NCBI RefSeq assembly: GCF_900109825.1
Contig: NZ_FOBL01000012.1
Coordinates: 1-64,000 of the forward strand
Reading direction: 5' to 3'
DNA: 64,000 nt
DNA from: Alkalibacterium putridalgicola
GTDB taxonomy: Bacteria; Bacillota; Bacilli; Lactobacillales; Carnobacteriaceae_A
In this document: piece after piece, positions 21,451-29,258 of the stretch
Layout: each line of letters begins with the position of its first letter
How positions within the stretch are numbered: the first letter of the stretch is position 1
Notes under the pieces: model-generated
What the model was told of the DNA's origin: nothing
Database searches by the model: none
What the model saw: the letters and a program-made list of their open reading frames with translations, nothing else
Program-made: the position numbers and the translations under genes

Positions 21451-21574
21451 GCTTTTTAGTATAATAAAGTAATCGTATTTAAAATTCAGCCGATGAGAAA
21501 CGACAATAGTTCAACCTATACTCCTCAATTTTTGAATGATCATTTGAAGGTTTGACCGTCCGATATTCATATGC

Positions 21575-21605
21575 TTGGTAATAACCAGGACATGTATTCT
21601 ATAAT
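21575..21605 (+). promoter_or_regulatory. Putative promoter of GH65 gene
   Basis: TATAAT at 21600-21605 has a weak TTGGTA at 21575-21580 (19 bp spacing), about 50 bp before the start codon. Confidence 0.4.
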
Positions 21606-21653
21606 AAAGATAAGTGTAAAGACCCCAAGCAGTATGTTTGAAAGGAGACCGCT

Positions 21654-23951
21654 ATGAATTCATTGATATCTAAAGATTCGAAATGGGTTTTAACAGAGAA
21701 AGGGACAGACCCGGAAATGATCAGACAGAATGAAACGTTGTTCGCCTTGTCGAACGGGCATTTCGGTACACGCGGCAGTTTGGAAGAGGCTGAGCGGACC
21801 AGGGAATACAGTCACAGCGAGGCCACGCTCGTGAATGCCTACTATGACAGCGAACCGATCGAGTATGGCGAGTGGGCCTACGGATACGCCGAAAAACACC
21901 AGACAGTCATCCCAGTCCCGAACGGGAAGAAGCTGGCAATCAAGCTGGACAATGACCTGTTCGATCTGGAAACCGGGAAGACGACGGACCACAAGCGTCA
22001 GCTCGACTTGAAGAAGGGACTGCTCACACGGTCCTTCACCTGGGAGAATACAAAGGGACATAAACTGGACGTGATAATAGAACGATTCGTCTCTTACGAT
22101 TATCCAGAACTGCTGGCACAAAATATCAAGATCACACCATATGACGAAGGGTGTGACCTTCAGATTGTTGCAACGCTGGATGACTTAAAAGAAATGGGAA
22201 GCCTCTCTGAAGAAGAGAGTAATGATCCGCGGATCAAGGCTCAGAAAGAACGACGCTTCAAGTCCGAACGGTTGGAAGACTTCGAAAATCAGCTGTTGCA
22301 TATAGAAACTAACAGCACAGATCTACACATGATCATGGGAGAAAAGAATGAGCTGTCGGATTCATCCGTTCAGTCCCGCTTTGAAAACGGAGCGGAAAGC
22401 TGGGAAATAGATACAGTCAAAGGCGAAACGGTAACACTTGAACGTATCGTTGGGTATAGCAACATTTTTAAAGACGCTTCTTATAAAGAAGAAAAAGCAC
22501 AAAAACTTTCCACGATCATAAACGAAGCTTCAGCGATCGGTTTTGAAGGGTTGAAAGAAAAGCATGTGGACCATATGGAAGAATTCTGGGAAACATCTGA
22601 TATAGAAATCGAGGGAGACGACGAATTGCAGGTAGGTCTGCGCTTCAATCTTTTCCACTTGTACCAGGCAGCCGGGCGAGACGGAAAGCGGAACATGTCG
22701 GCCAAGGGACTGACCGGTGAAGGCTATGAAGGTCATTATTTCTGGGACACTGAAATGTACATGCTCCCCTTCTTCCTTTATACCCAGCCGAAGATCGCCA
22801 AGCATTTATTGAATTACCGCTATACGATCCTGCATGAAGCACGCAACCGAGCTAGGGAGATGGCCGTAGACAAGGGAGCGCTCTTTGCCTGGCGCACGAT
22901 CAACGGAAAAGAAGCCAGCCCGTATTATCCTGCCGGTACCGCTCAGATCCATATCAACGGCGATATTGCGCATGCTGTCCACTCGTATGTTAAAGTGACC
23001 GGGGACAGACGTTTCGGTATGCATGAGGGCCTTGAGATCCTTGTAGAGACTGCGCGATTTTATGCTGGCTGGGGCCACTTCGATGAAAAGCGAAACGGTG
23101 CTTTTGTTCTAAACGATGTGACCGGACCCGATGAGTATACAGCGATTGTCAATAACAACTATTATACGAACCTCATGGCCAAGCATAACTTCAAGTATGC
23201 AGCCCAAATGGTGGAAGCAGTTCTTGAAGCCCAAGATGAAACCGGCTTGGACGTTCTTAAACGTATCGGCTTTGACAAGACGGAACTGGAAAACTGGAAG
23301 AAAGCCGCTGACAGAATGTTCCTACCCTATGATGAGGAACAGAGACTCACAATGCAGGATGACAGTTTCTTCCATAAAGAAGTGTGGGATATCGAAAACA
23401 CACCGAAAGACAAGTTCCCGCTGCTGCTGCATTATCATCCGCTGACGATCTACCGCTACCAGGTCAACAAGCAGGCCGATACGGTGCTTGCCGAGTTCCT
23501 GTTCTCTGATGAATTTTCACAGGAACAGAAAGCCAGAGACTACGATTACTATGAATCTTTCACAACGCATGATTCGTCCTTGTCACGTTCTGTGTTTGGA
23601 ATGATGGCCAGCGATCTAGGAGAGATGGATAAAGCTTACAGCTATTTCATGGATACGGCGCTGATGGACATCACGGATATGCAGAGCAATACGAAAGACG
23701 GTGTGCATGCGGCAAACATGGGAGGGACGTGGATGAGCATGGTCTACGGTTTTGGAGGCATGCGTCTGTTAAACGATACCCTCCAATTCAGACCGCGACT
23801 GCCGAAAGACTGGACACGCGTCACCTTCAAAGTTCAGTTCCGTCACCGTTTGATCAAGGTGGCGATCGGTAAAGAGGATACCGAGTATACCTTGTTAAAA
23901 GGCGAACCGCTCGTCATCCGTCATTTTGATGAAGAGAAGCATCTAGACTAA
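21654..23951 (+). CDS. GH65 family glycoside phosphorylase
   Basis: This 765-residue inverting phosphorylase has an N-terminal beta-sandwich, a helical linker, an (alpha/alpha)6 barrel with EGHYFWDTEMYMLPF, catalytic acid GPDEYTAIVNNNYYTN (Glu494), and a C-terminal sheet domain. GH65 enzymes split alpha-glucosides with phosphate to give beta-glucose-1-phosphate. Maltose phosphorylases that I recall carry GPNEYENNVNNNWYTN here, so this looks like another specificity, such as kojibiose, nigerose or glucosylglycerol. A neighbouring beta-phosphoglucomutase gene, common beside GH65, is missing from the window. GAAAGGAG precedes ATG 21654. Confidence 0.9.
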   Translation: MNSLISKDSKWVLTEKGTDPEMIRQNETLFALSNGHFGTRGSLEEAERTREYSHSEATLVNAYYDSEPIEYGEWAYGYAEKHQTVIPVPNGKKLAIKLDNDLFDLETGKTTDHKRQLDLKKGLLTRSFTWENTKGHKLDVIIERFVSYDYPELLAQNIKITPYDEGCDLQIVATLDDLKEMGSLSEEESNDPRIKAQKERRFKSERLEDFENQLLHIETNSTDLHMIMGEKNELSDSSVQSRFENGAESWEIDTVKGETVTLERIVGYSNIFKDASYKEEKAQKLSTIINEASAIGFEGLKEKHVDHMEEFWETSDIEIEGDDELQVGLRFNLFHLYQAAGRDGKRNMSAKGLTGEGYEGHYFWDTEMYMLPFFLYTQPKIAKHLLNYRYTILHEARNRAREMAVDKGALFAWRTINGKEASPYYPAGTAQIHINGDIAHAVHSYVKVTGDRRFGMHEGLEILVETARFYAGWGHFDEKRNGAFVLNDVTGPDEYTAIVNNNYYTNLMAKHNFKYAAQMVEAVLEAQDETGLDVLKRIGFDKTELENWKKAADRMFLPYDEEQRLTMQDDSFFHKEVWDIENTPKDKFPLLLHYHPLTIYRYQVNKQADTVLAEFLFSDEFSQEQKARDYDYYESFTTHDSSLSRSVFGMMASDLGEMDKAYSYFMDTALMDITDMQSNTKDGVHAANMGGTWMSMVYGFGGMRLLNDTLQFRPRLPKDWTRVTFKVQFRHRLIKVAIGKEDTEYTLLKGEPLVIRHFDEEKHLD

Positions 23952-23962
23952 ATCTAATCATG

Positions 23963-23998
23963 AAAAAAGTGCTGACCTCAATGGGTCAGCACTTTTTT
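23963..23998 (+). terminator. Terminator after GH65 gene
   Basis: AAAAAAGTGCTGACC (23963-23977) pairs with GGTCAGCACTTTTTT (23984-23998). It may act in both directions. Confidence 0.9.
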
Positions 23999-24056
23999 GT
24001 GTCGTTTTAGTTTCGTTAAAAGGAATATACCAGATTTTATATTAAGACCATACTCG

Positions 24057-24340
24057 CTTCAGGCGAGTATGACCATCATTAGATCGATTCAAAAAAAATA
24101 TTCTGTGAGCAGGCTTAAAAATATTTTATTCTGTCTGCTCAGATTGTCTAGCAGTTGAGCTGGCCATACTTCTGTCATCAAGTGACCGCTCATTTATATA
24201 CTCTACTTCAGTCGGCACTAAAACACGAAGGTAGTGACCAGTCAGAGGTCTTATAAATTTGAGAAGGCTCTTGATAGCTATTCAAAGGACGACCCGGATT
24301 AGATATGGCGTTGAGCAGGCAGTAAAAGTGGCATTTTCTA
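24057..24340. repeat. Degenerate 50-52 bp tandem array (family D)
   Basis: Related octamers GAGCAGGC, GAGCTGGC, CAGTCGGC, GAGAAGGC and GAGCAGGC start at 24107, 24157, 24209, 24261 and 24313, spaced 50, 52, 52 and 52 bp. CTTCAGGC at 24057 is one unit earlier (50 bp). Between them lie GTGACC at 24182 and 24234, also 52 bp apart. At least the first units can fold, for example GAGCAGGC (24107) with GTCTGCTC. No protein of useful length is encoded in the 24.0-24.5 kb region. The units are very diverged, so this call depends on the spacing. Confidence 0.55.
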
Positions 24341-24504
24341 CCCACCCACCAGCTGAGTTCAAATGACCAGTCACAACAGCACCCGAGTAAGGCATACTCG
24401 AAGCCCATAAGAGGCGCGGTTGTCCGAATGGTTTTCAGTTCTGACTACTCAGAGAATGGAACTCGATCAATAGTCACAACCCATATAATAAAACGCGAAT
24501 CTTA

Positions 24505-24538
24505 AAGAAAAAAAGAGAGCCTTCGCTTTCGAAGGCTC
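24505..24538 (-). terminator. Terminator of the minus-strand SDR gene
   Basis: GAGCCTTCG (24517-24525) pairs with CGAAGGCTC (24530-24538). On the minus strand the hairpin is followed by a T run (24514 down to 24505). Confidence 0.85.
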
Positions 24539-24552
24539 TTCATCTCAAGATT

Positions 24553-25251
24553 TTAAGTCAAGTGATTTTTTATAACGATTTCAGGAACTGTTAAGTTCTT
24601 ACGGGCTTTCACATTAGCCAGGATGATGTCCGCCACGTCATCGGGATCCATGAGATGCTGGATTTCTTCTTTTGAGTAGATATCATCCCAGAAGCTAGTT
24701 TTCATCCCGCCCATGTAAGCTGCCAGGACGTGGATGTCTGTGTCGTCTAGTTCTTTGATGATGCTTTCAGTGAAGCCGCGGGCGCCGAATTTACTTGCGC
24801 AGTAAACCGATTCAGAGGTTTTGCCGTCTAGTCCGGCTGTGGAAATGACCTGGATGATCGTGCCTTCGTTTCGTTCTTTCATACGAGGGAGCACGGCCTG
24901 GGTACAGTAGATGGTTCCTTTCAGGTTGATATCGATCATCTGGTCGACAGAATCAGGCGAAATGTTCTCGGCATCGTCGAAGACGCCCACACCGGCATTA
25001 TTTACGAGTACATCGATGTCCCCGTTATCCTCTGTAATCTCTTTGAAGACTTTCGCTACTTCTTCGTGTGACGAGACGTCCAGGGTATAAACAGATACTT
25101 TATCTGAGGACATCTTGTCTGCAACGTATCTCAGCTTACTGAATGTGCGGCCGAGCAAAGTGACATGGTAGTCCATCTCTGCATACTTTAGGGCCAGCGA
25201 CGCACCTAACCCACTCCCGGCACCTGTGATCACGACATGTTTTGAATCCAT
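24553..25251 (-). CDS. Short-chain dehydrogenase/reductase
   Basis: This 232-residue classical SDR has cofactor motif TGAGSGLG near residue 10, NNAG in VDVLVNNAGVGV, catalytic Ser in QVISTAG, and YCASK (Tyr and Lys of the active site). Two start codons follow AAGGAGG. ATG 25251 (MDSKHVVITG) has the better 8-nt spacing and is preferred to ATG 25257 or to the long upstream extension. It is a single gene with its own terminator. The substrate cannot be told from sequence. Confidence 0.88.
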   Translation of the reverse strand: MDSKHVVITGAGSGLGASLALKYAEMDYHVTLLGRTFSKLRYVADKMSSDKVSVYTLDVSSHEEVAKVFKEITEDNGDIDVLVNNAGVGVFDDAENISPDSVDQMIDINLKGTIYCTQAVLPRMKERNEGTIIQVISTAGLDGKTSESVYCASKFGARGFTESIIKELDDTDIHVLAAYMGGMKTSFWDDIYSKEEIQHLMDPDDVADIILANVKARKNLTVPEIVIKNHLT

Positions 25252-25535
25252 TGCCATTTCCTCCTTCACGGTATCTTTCTTACTATCAAAGTACCAAATA
25301 TATCCTCTTTTAGCAACGATTACGACGGCTGGATCGCTTAAAATAGGATGAAACAAAAAGTTGTCTGAATAAATAGAATACGCAACCTTCTGGAAAGGAT
25401 ATAGAGTAACAGTCATTATCAGAAGATCCTTCAGTTGTTGAAAACATTAATTCCTTATCAGTTATGTTAAAATTGATATAATAATATAGATAAATGCAAA
25501 AACACTGTGGTCGAAAGTCTGGAGGGAAAATAGTA

Positions 25536-26576
25536 ATGGTCGAAAATAGAACCAGTGCACTCAAAAAAATCGAAAAAGAAGAAGCTGATTTCGAATCAAG
25601 AGAAGGTCTAAAGTCCAAGCTGCTTGAGGAAGCGGCTTACAGGCGCGGGTATAAGGCTGAACGGCTCGGTTTTGACACCATGATACTTACTTTACATGGC
25701 AAAGAGTTATTGTTTCGGGATATGAACGGGCCGCTTTCATCGGCAGCAATGATGCGGATCGTGGATGACAAATACCGAGCACGCCAACTGATAAAGAGGC
25801 AGGGGGTCACTGTCCCCGAATCGACGTACTTACGTATCTACGAACGTGATGAGATCAAAGCGTTTGCCCATAAAGTAGGCTACCCAGTCGTGCTCAAACC
25901 AAACGATCTATCGCGAGGCGAAGGCGTTTATACCAATATCGCATCAGATGAGGAACTGGATGAACACCTTGATAAAATAGCTGGGCTTATTGGGAGTGAG
26001 TTTTCAAAGATCCTGATCGAGAAACAGTTCAATGGGGACGATTACCGCTTTTTTGTCGTTGACGGTAAAGTGCTGGCGGCTTCGAAGCGGTCGCGGGCCA
26101 ACGTGACTGGAGACGGAGAACACACTGTCCTTGAGCTGATTGAAGAGAAAAACCGATTGAGGAAGCAGAACCGGGATCTGAAAGAGTTCCTTATTCCTAC
26201 TGACAAAGATAAATTGGAACGGCTGTACAGAGAAGGGCGCACACTTGAAACGGTACCTGAAAAAGGCGAATATATCGTCATCAGAGACGAATCGAACATA
26301 GCCAGCGGCGGCGACGGTATTGATTATACAGATACCGCGCATGAAGCCTTTAAAGAGATTGCTGTAAAAGCGATCCAGTCGATCCCAGGCTTTCACTACG
26401 GCGGCGTGGATATTATCACCAATGATATCACTCTAGATCCAAAAGCCGGTGATTACGTCGTTACAGAAGTCGAATTCAGTCCCGGACCGATGAGCATGTT
26501 CCACTGGAAAGGCGAGCAGAGAGATATGGCCAATCCTGTACTGGACTTTTACCTCAAAAACTTAGACAAACTATAG
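25536..26576 (+). CDS. Stand-alone ATP-grasp ligase, cyanophycin-synthetase/GshF-like
   Basis: This 346-residue protein is made almost wholly of an ATP-grasp domain: DKYRARQLIKRQGVTVPES, PVVLKPNDLSRGEGVY (ATP-binding lysine and Gly-rich loop), ILIEKQFNGDDYRFFVVDGK and RANVTGDGEHTVLELIEEKN. The last is characteristic of the ATP-grasp half of cyanophycin synthetase and of bifunctional glutathione synthetase GshF. The Mur-ligase half of CphA and the glutamate-cysteine ligase half of GshF are absent. It should ligate an amino-acid-like amine to a carboxylate, but the substrates are unknown. ATG 25536 is chosen because GGAGGG precedes it. Confidence 0.82.
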   Translation: MVENRTSALKKIEKEEADFESREGLKSKLLEEAAYRRGYKAERLGFDTMILTLHGKELLFRDMNGPLSSAAMMRIVDDKYRARQLIKRQGVTVPESTYLRIYERDEIKAFAHKVGYPVVLKPNDLSRGEGVYTNIASDEELDEHLDKIAGLIGSEFSKILIEKQFNGDDYRFFVVDGKVLAASKRSRANVTGDGEHTVLELIEEKNRLRKQNRDLKEFLIPTDKDKLERLYREGRTLETVPEKGEYIVIRDESNIASGGDGIDYTDTAHEAFKEIAVKAIQSIPGFHYGGVDIITNDITLDPKAGDYVVTEVEFSPGPMSMFHWKGEQRDMANPVLDFYLKNLDKL

Positions 26577-26596
26577 ACACAGTCCTTAGATTGCAG

Positions 26597-26635
26597 AAAG
26601 ACTCTGACAAGTGATAAATCGTCAGAGTCTTTTTT
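26597..26635 (+). terminator. Terminator after ATP-grasp gene
   Basis: AAAGACTCTGAC (26597-26608) pairs with GTCAGAGTCTTT (from 26621), followed by a T run. Confidence 0.88.
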
Positions 26636-26756
26636 GATGACAGGATTTTTAAAGGGCGAAAACGTTTCAGCTACCTGGTTTTATTGTACGAAAAAAGAAA
26701 AAATTCTTTAATAAGTTTTCAATTGCGTATATAGTAGAATGAGTTGATTTATTAGG

Positions 26757-26859
26757 CAAGAAGCCTAGGAAAATGGGTAGTAGGATGTGCCAAGAGTATG
26801 ATCTTGGAGGCCTCGAATGAAAAGTTCAGCACTATAGCTAGGCGAACCGTTTCCTTGCG
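26757..26859 (+). ncRNA. Possible structured leader RNA, unidentified
   Basis: Four nested pairings occur in about 100 nt: GCAAG/CTTGC (26757-26761 with 26855-26859), GCCTAG/CTAGGC (26764-26769 with 26839-26844), GTGC/GCAC (26788-26791 with 26830-26833) and CCAAGA/TCTTGG (26791-26796 with 26803-26808). An alternative small hairpin AGGC-AAGAA-GCCT (26755-26767) would compete with the second pairing. It lies in the 371-bp gap before the metallophosphoesterase gene. I could not match it to a riboswitch or ncRNA family from memory, and it lacks a terminator. Confidence 0.35.
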
Positions 26860-26947
26860 ACTGATAGGCAGACGTCATATACTGTTTAAATAAGCTGTTG
26901 AGTAAATTAACATCGTTTTTCTATATATAAGCAACGAGGAGATTTGA

Positions 26948-27805
26948 ATGAATAAAAACAGACCATTAAAAAAAGCCATGCTACTTCTGATCCTTATCTT
27001 AGGTACGGCCTATTATCTTTACTGGGGAAATAATGCAATCGAGACGACTCATTATGAGTATAGTAACGAAGCGATACCGGCCAGTTTTGATAGCTACAGG
27101 ATCGTTCAGGTGTCTGATTTGCATAATAAAGATTTTCATGGTGAACTGATCGATCAGATAAAAGACCAAGATCCCAACCTTATTCTAGTCACGGGAGATG
27201 TTATTGACAGCAACCGCACCGATCTAGCTAAGGCAGAAGAATTCCTTAGACAGGCCGTTTCGCTTGCGCCCGTGTACTTTGTATCCGGCAACCATGAAGT
27301 TGCATCAAACAAGTACCCTGAACTTGAAGATATCCTCGGTAAAATTGGAGTGAAAAACTTGGATGACGAGACTGCAGTGATCGAAGCAGACGGAGACGTG
27401 CTGTCTCTTGTTGGACTGTCTGATCCGCTCACTCTGATGGCAGAAGAGATAGAGGAAGTCGGAGAAAGAGATACCGTTCTTTTAGAAAACTTGACGGAGC
27501 TTTATTCAGGACAGGACACTGAGTTTTCTATCCTGCTTTCTCATAGGGCGGAGCTGATGGATCTCTACGTGGAGACTGAGTCGGACCTCGTCTTGTCCGG
27601 CCACGCACATGGTGGTCAGATAAGGCTGCCGTTTATCGAAGGCCTTTACGCGCCGTCGCAGGGCTTCTTCCCGGAATATACCAGCGGTAGGTATGAAGAA
27701 AGCGGAACGACCATGATCGTCAGCCGCGGACTGGGCAACAGTCTGTTTCCGCTGCGTGTTTTCAATCGGCCGGAACTCGTGGTCATTGAATTAAAGGCAG
27801 AATAA
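26948..27805 (+). CDS. YkuE-like membrane-anchored metallophosphoesterase
   Basis: This 285-residue protein has an N-terminal membrane anchor (about residues 10-27, AMLLLILILGTAYYLYW) and a calcineurin-like domain with all metal motifs: VQVSDLHN, VTGDVIDS, VSGNHE, LLSHRAE and SGHAHGGQIRLP. The order and GHAHGGQ ending match the YkuE/YaeI group of dinuclear-metal phosphoesterases acting at the outer face of the membrane, but the natural substrate is not established here. GAGGAG precedes ATG 26948. The long, foldable leader upstream could regulate it. Confidence 0.9.
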   Translation: MNKNRPLKKAMLLLILILGTAYYLYWGNNAIETTHYEYSNEAIPASFDSYRIVQVSDLHNKDFHGELIDQIKDQDPNLILVTGDVIDSNRTDLAKAEEFLRQAVSLAPVYFVSGNHEVASNKYPELEDILGKIGVKNLDDETAVIEADGDVLSLVGLSDPLTLMAEEIEEVGERDTVLLENLTELYSGQDTEFSILLSHRAELMDLYVETESDLVLSGHAHGGQIRLPFIEGLYAPSQGFFPEYTSGRYEESGTTMIVSRGLGNSLFPLRVFNRPELVVIELKAE

Positions 27806-27845
27806 AATCGCGCGTGATGCTTTGATGAGAAATCGTAAAAGGCCC

Positions 27846-27874
27846 TTACTTCTCACAGTAAGTTCACGTATAAT
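27846..27874 (+). promoter_or_regulatory. Promoter of MFS transporter gene
   Basis: TTACTT (27846-27851) and TATAAT (27869-27874) have 17-bp spacing. Confidence 0.55.
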
Positions 27875-27908
27875 GAACAGTATTGATTTTTGAGTGAGGA
27901 GAGATGAT

Positions 27909-29141
27909 GTGCAAAGTAGAAGTAGAATGCATTGGCTGGTAGCGGTGATGATGTGCGGACTGGCAATCAGCGCCGTGGGTCTGCCGATCATGACGAACGG
28001 GGTATTCATTACGCCGATCGCTGACAGCTTGAATGTTTACCGCGGGTCAGTGGCAATGCACAATACCCTGACGCTGTTCATGAAAGCCGTGATGTCCTTA
28101 TATGTGCCGAGACTGATCAGCCGGTTCGGCTTCAAGCGTACGATCATTCTTGGTGTCATACTGGCAGGCGGGTCCAACTATCTGCTTGGCTGGGTCAGTT
28201 CGCTCTGGCTTTTCAATATCTTAGGCACTTTACGTGGGATCGGGACGGGTCTGTTGGCCTGGGTCCCACTGACGATCGTCATCAACGAGTGGTTCAGCGA
28301 GAAGCACGGTCTGGTCACGAGTGTCGTATTGAGCTTCAGCAGTATCACTGGGGCGATTTTTTCTCCTGTCTTTTCGAATCTGATTGATTCACTGGGCTGG
28401 GAACAGTCTTACCGCATCATGGGGATACTGATCGTCCTGTTCGCACTGCCGGCTATTTTAGTTCCGTTCACGTTAGATCCGAGAGACAGCGGCTATCTGC
28501 CATACGGCACGGACGATTCTGAAAAAGGAATGGCCAGGGAACGCGAAGTCGTTAAACGTGATGAGCAGCGCGACGTTTCACTCTTCCTTTTCGTGCATTT
28601 ATTCATTTTTACACTGTTCCAGACCCTTCTGATCGGCGTCCCGCAGCATTTCCCAGGGTTTGCTCAGTCGCTTTCTTATTCGTCTGACATGGGTGCGACG
28701 ATGCTTTCGATCGCGATGGTCAGCAGTATCGGCTTTAAATTAGGCCTCGGTTACGTGAGCGACCACTGGGGGCCTGTCAGAAGTACCGTGAGCATCCTAG
28801 CGCTGATCGCTGTTTCAAGCGTGATTTTATTGACTTTCGAGCTTGTTCCGCTGCTTTATGTTGGGGCCTTTCTTTTCGGTGCAGCTTTTTCTATTCCGTC
28901 GGTCAGTGTGACGCTGCTGACGAAAGAGTTCTTTGGACGCTATAATTTTACACGACTGTACCCGATCCTGGCCTTTTCAACGAGTCTTGGCGGAGCGATT
29001 TCTCTGGCAGCAGTCGGTTTTATTTACGACTTTACTGGTTCATATGCACCGGCTTTTGCGGTCGCTTTAGGTATAAACCTTGTAAATATCCTGATCTTGC
29101 TCTTTATTTCAAACCGGATCAGCAAGCAAAAAGCCGTCTAA
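27909..29141 (+). CDS. MFS transporter
   Basis: This is a major facilitator protein of about 410 residues with roughly 12 transmembrane helices and a charged central loop (around residues 200-220, KGMAREREVVKRDEQRD). GTG 27909 is preferred because GAGGAG lies 8 nt upstream; the longer frame from 27894 would place the ribosome site inside the gene. No substrate signature was recognised. It is monocistronic, with its own promoter and terminator. Confidence 0.85.
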   Translation: MQSRSRMHWLVAVMMCGLAISAVGLPIMTNGVFITPIADSLNVYRGSVAMHNTLTLFMKAVMSLYVPRLISRFGFKRTIILGVILAGGSNYLLGWVSSLWLFNILGTLRGIGTGLLAWVPLTIVINEWFSEKHGLVTSVVLSFSSITGAIFSPVFSNLIDSLGWEQSYRIMGILIVLFALPAILVPFTLDPRDSGYLPYGTDDSEKGMAREREVVKRDEQRDVSLFLFVHLFIFTLFQTLLIGVPQHFPGFAQSLSYSSDMGATMLSIAMVSSIGFKLGLGYVSDHWGPVRSTVSILALIAVSSVILLTFELVPLLYVGAFLFGAAFSIPSVSVTLLTKEFFGRYNFTRLYPILAFSTSLGGAISLAAVGFIYDFTGSYAPAFAVALGINLVNILILLFISNRISKQKAV

Positions 29142-29181
29142 GCAGAGGGAGAGATTTTTAAAAGTTGAATATTATTTCTTA

Positions 29182-29208
29182 AGTCGGTGCTTTATGCATC
29201 GGCTTTTT
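29182..29208 (+). terminator. Terminator after MFS gene
   Basis: AGTCGGTGC (29182-29190) pairs with GCATCGGCT (29195-29203) using two G-U pairs, followed by TTTTT. Confidence 0.75.
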
Positions 29209-29258
29209 GAATGCAGATATGCTATGATTGAATCAATGATGACATAGGAGGATCACGG

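Noticed and set aside
24208-24408. 66-codon minus-strand frame in the 24-kb gap
   Set aside because: No ribosome site, and it lies within the diverged 52-bp array; its translation (many Trp and Cys) resembles no protein.
26640-26947. Known riboswitch classes (TPP, SAM, FMN, lysine, M-box, T-box, cyclic-di-GMP, ydaO)
   Set aside because: None of the conserved core sequences of these classes could be found; only unassigned helices remain.
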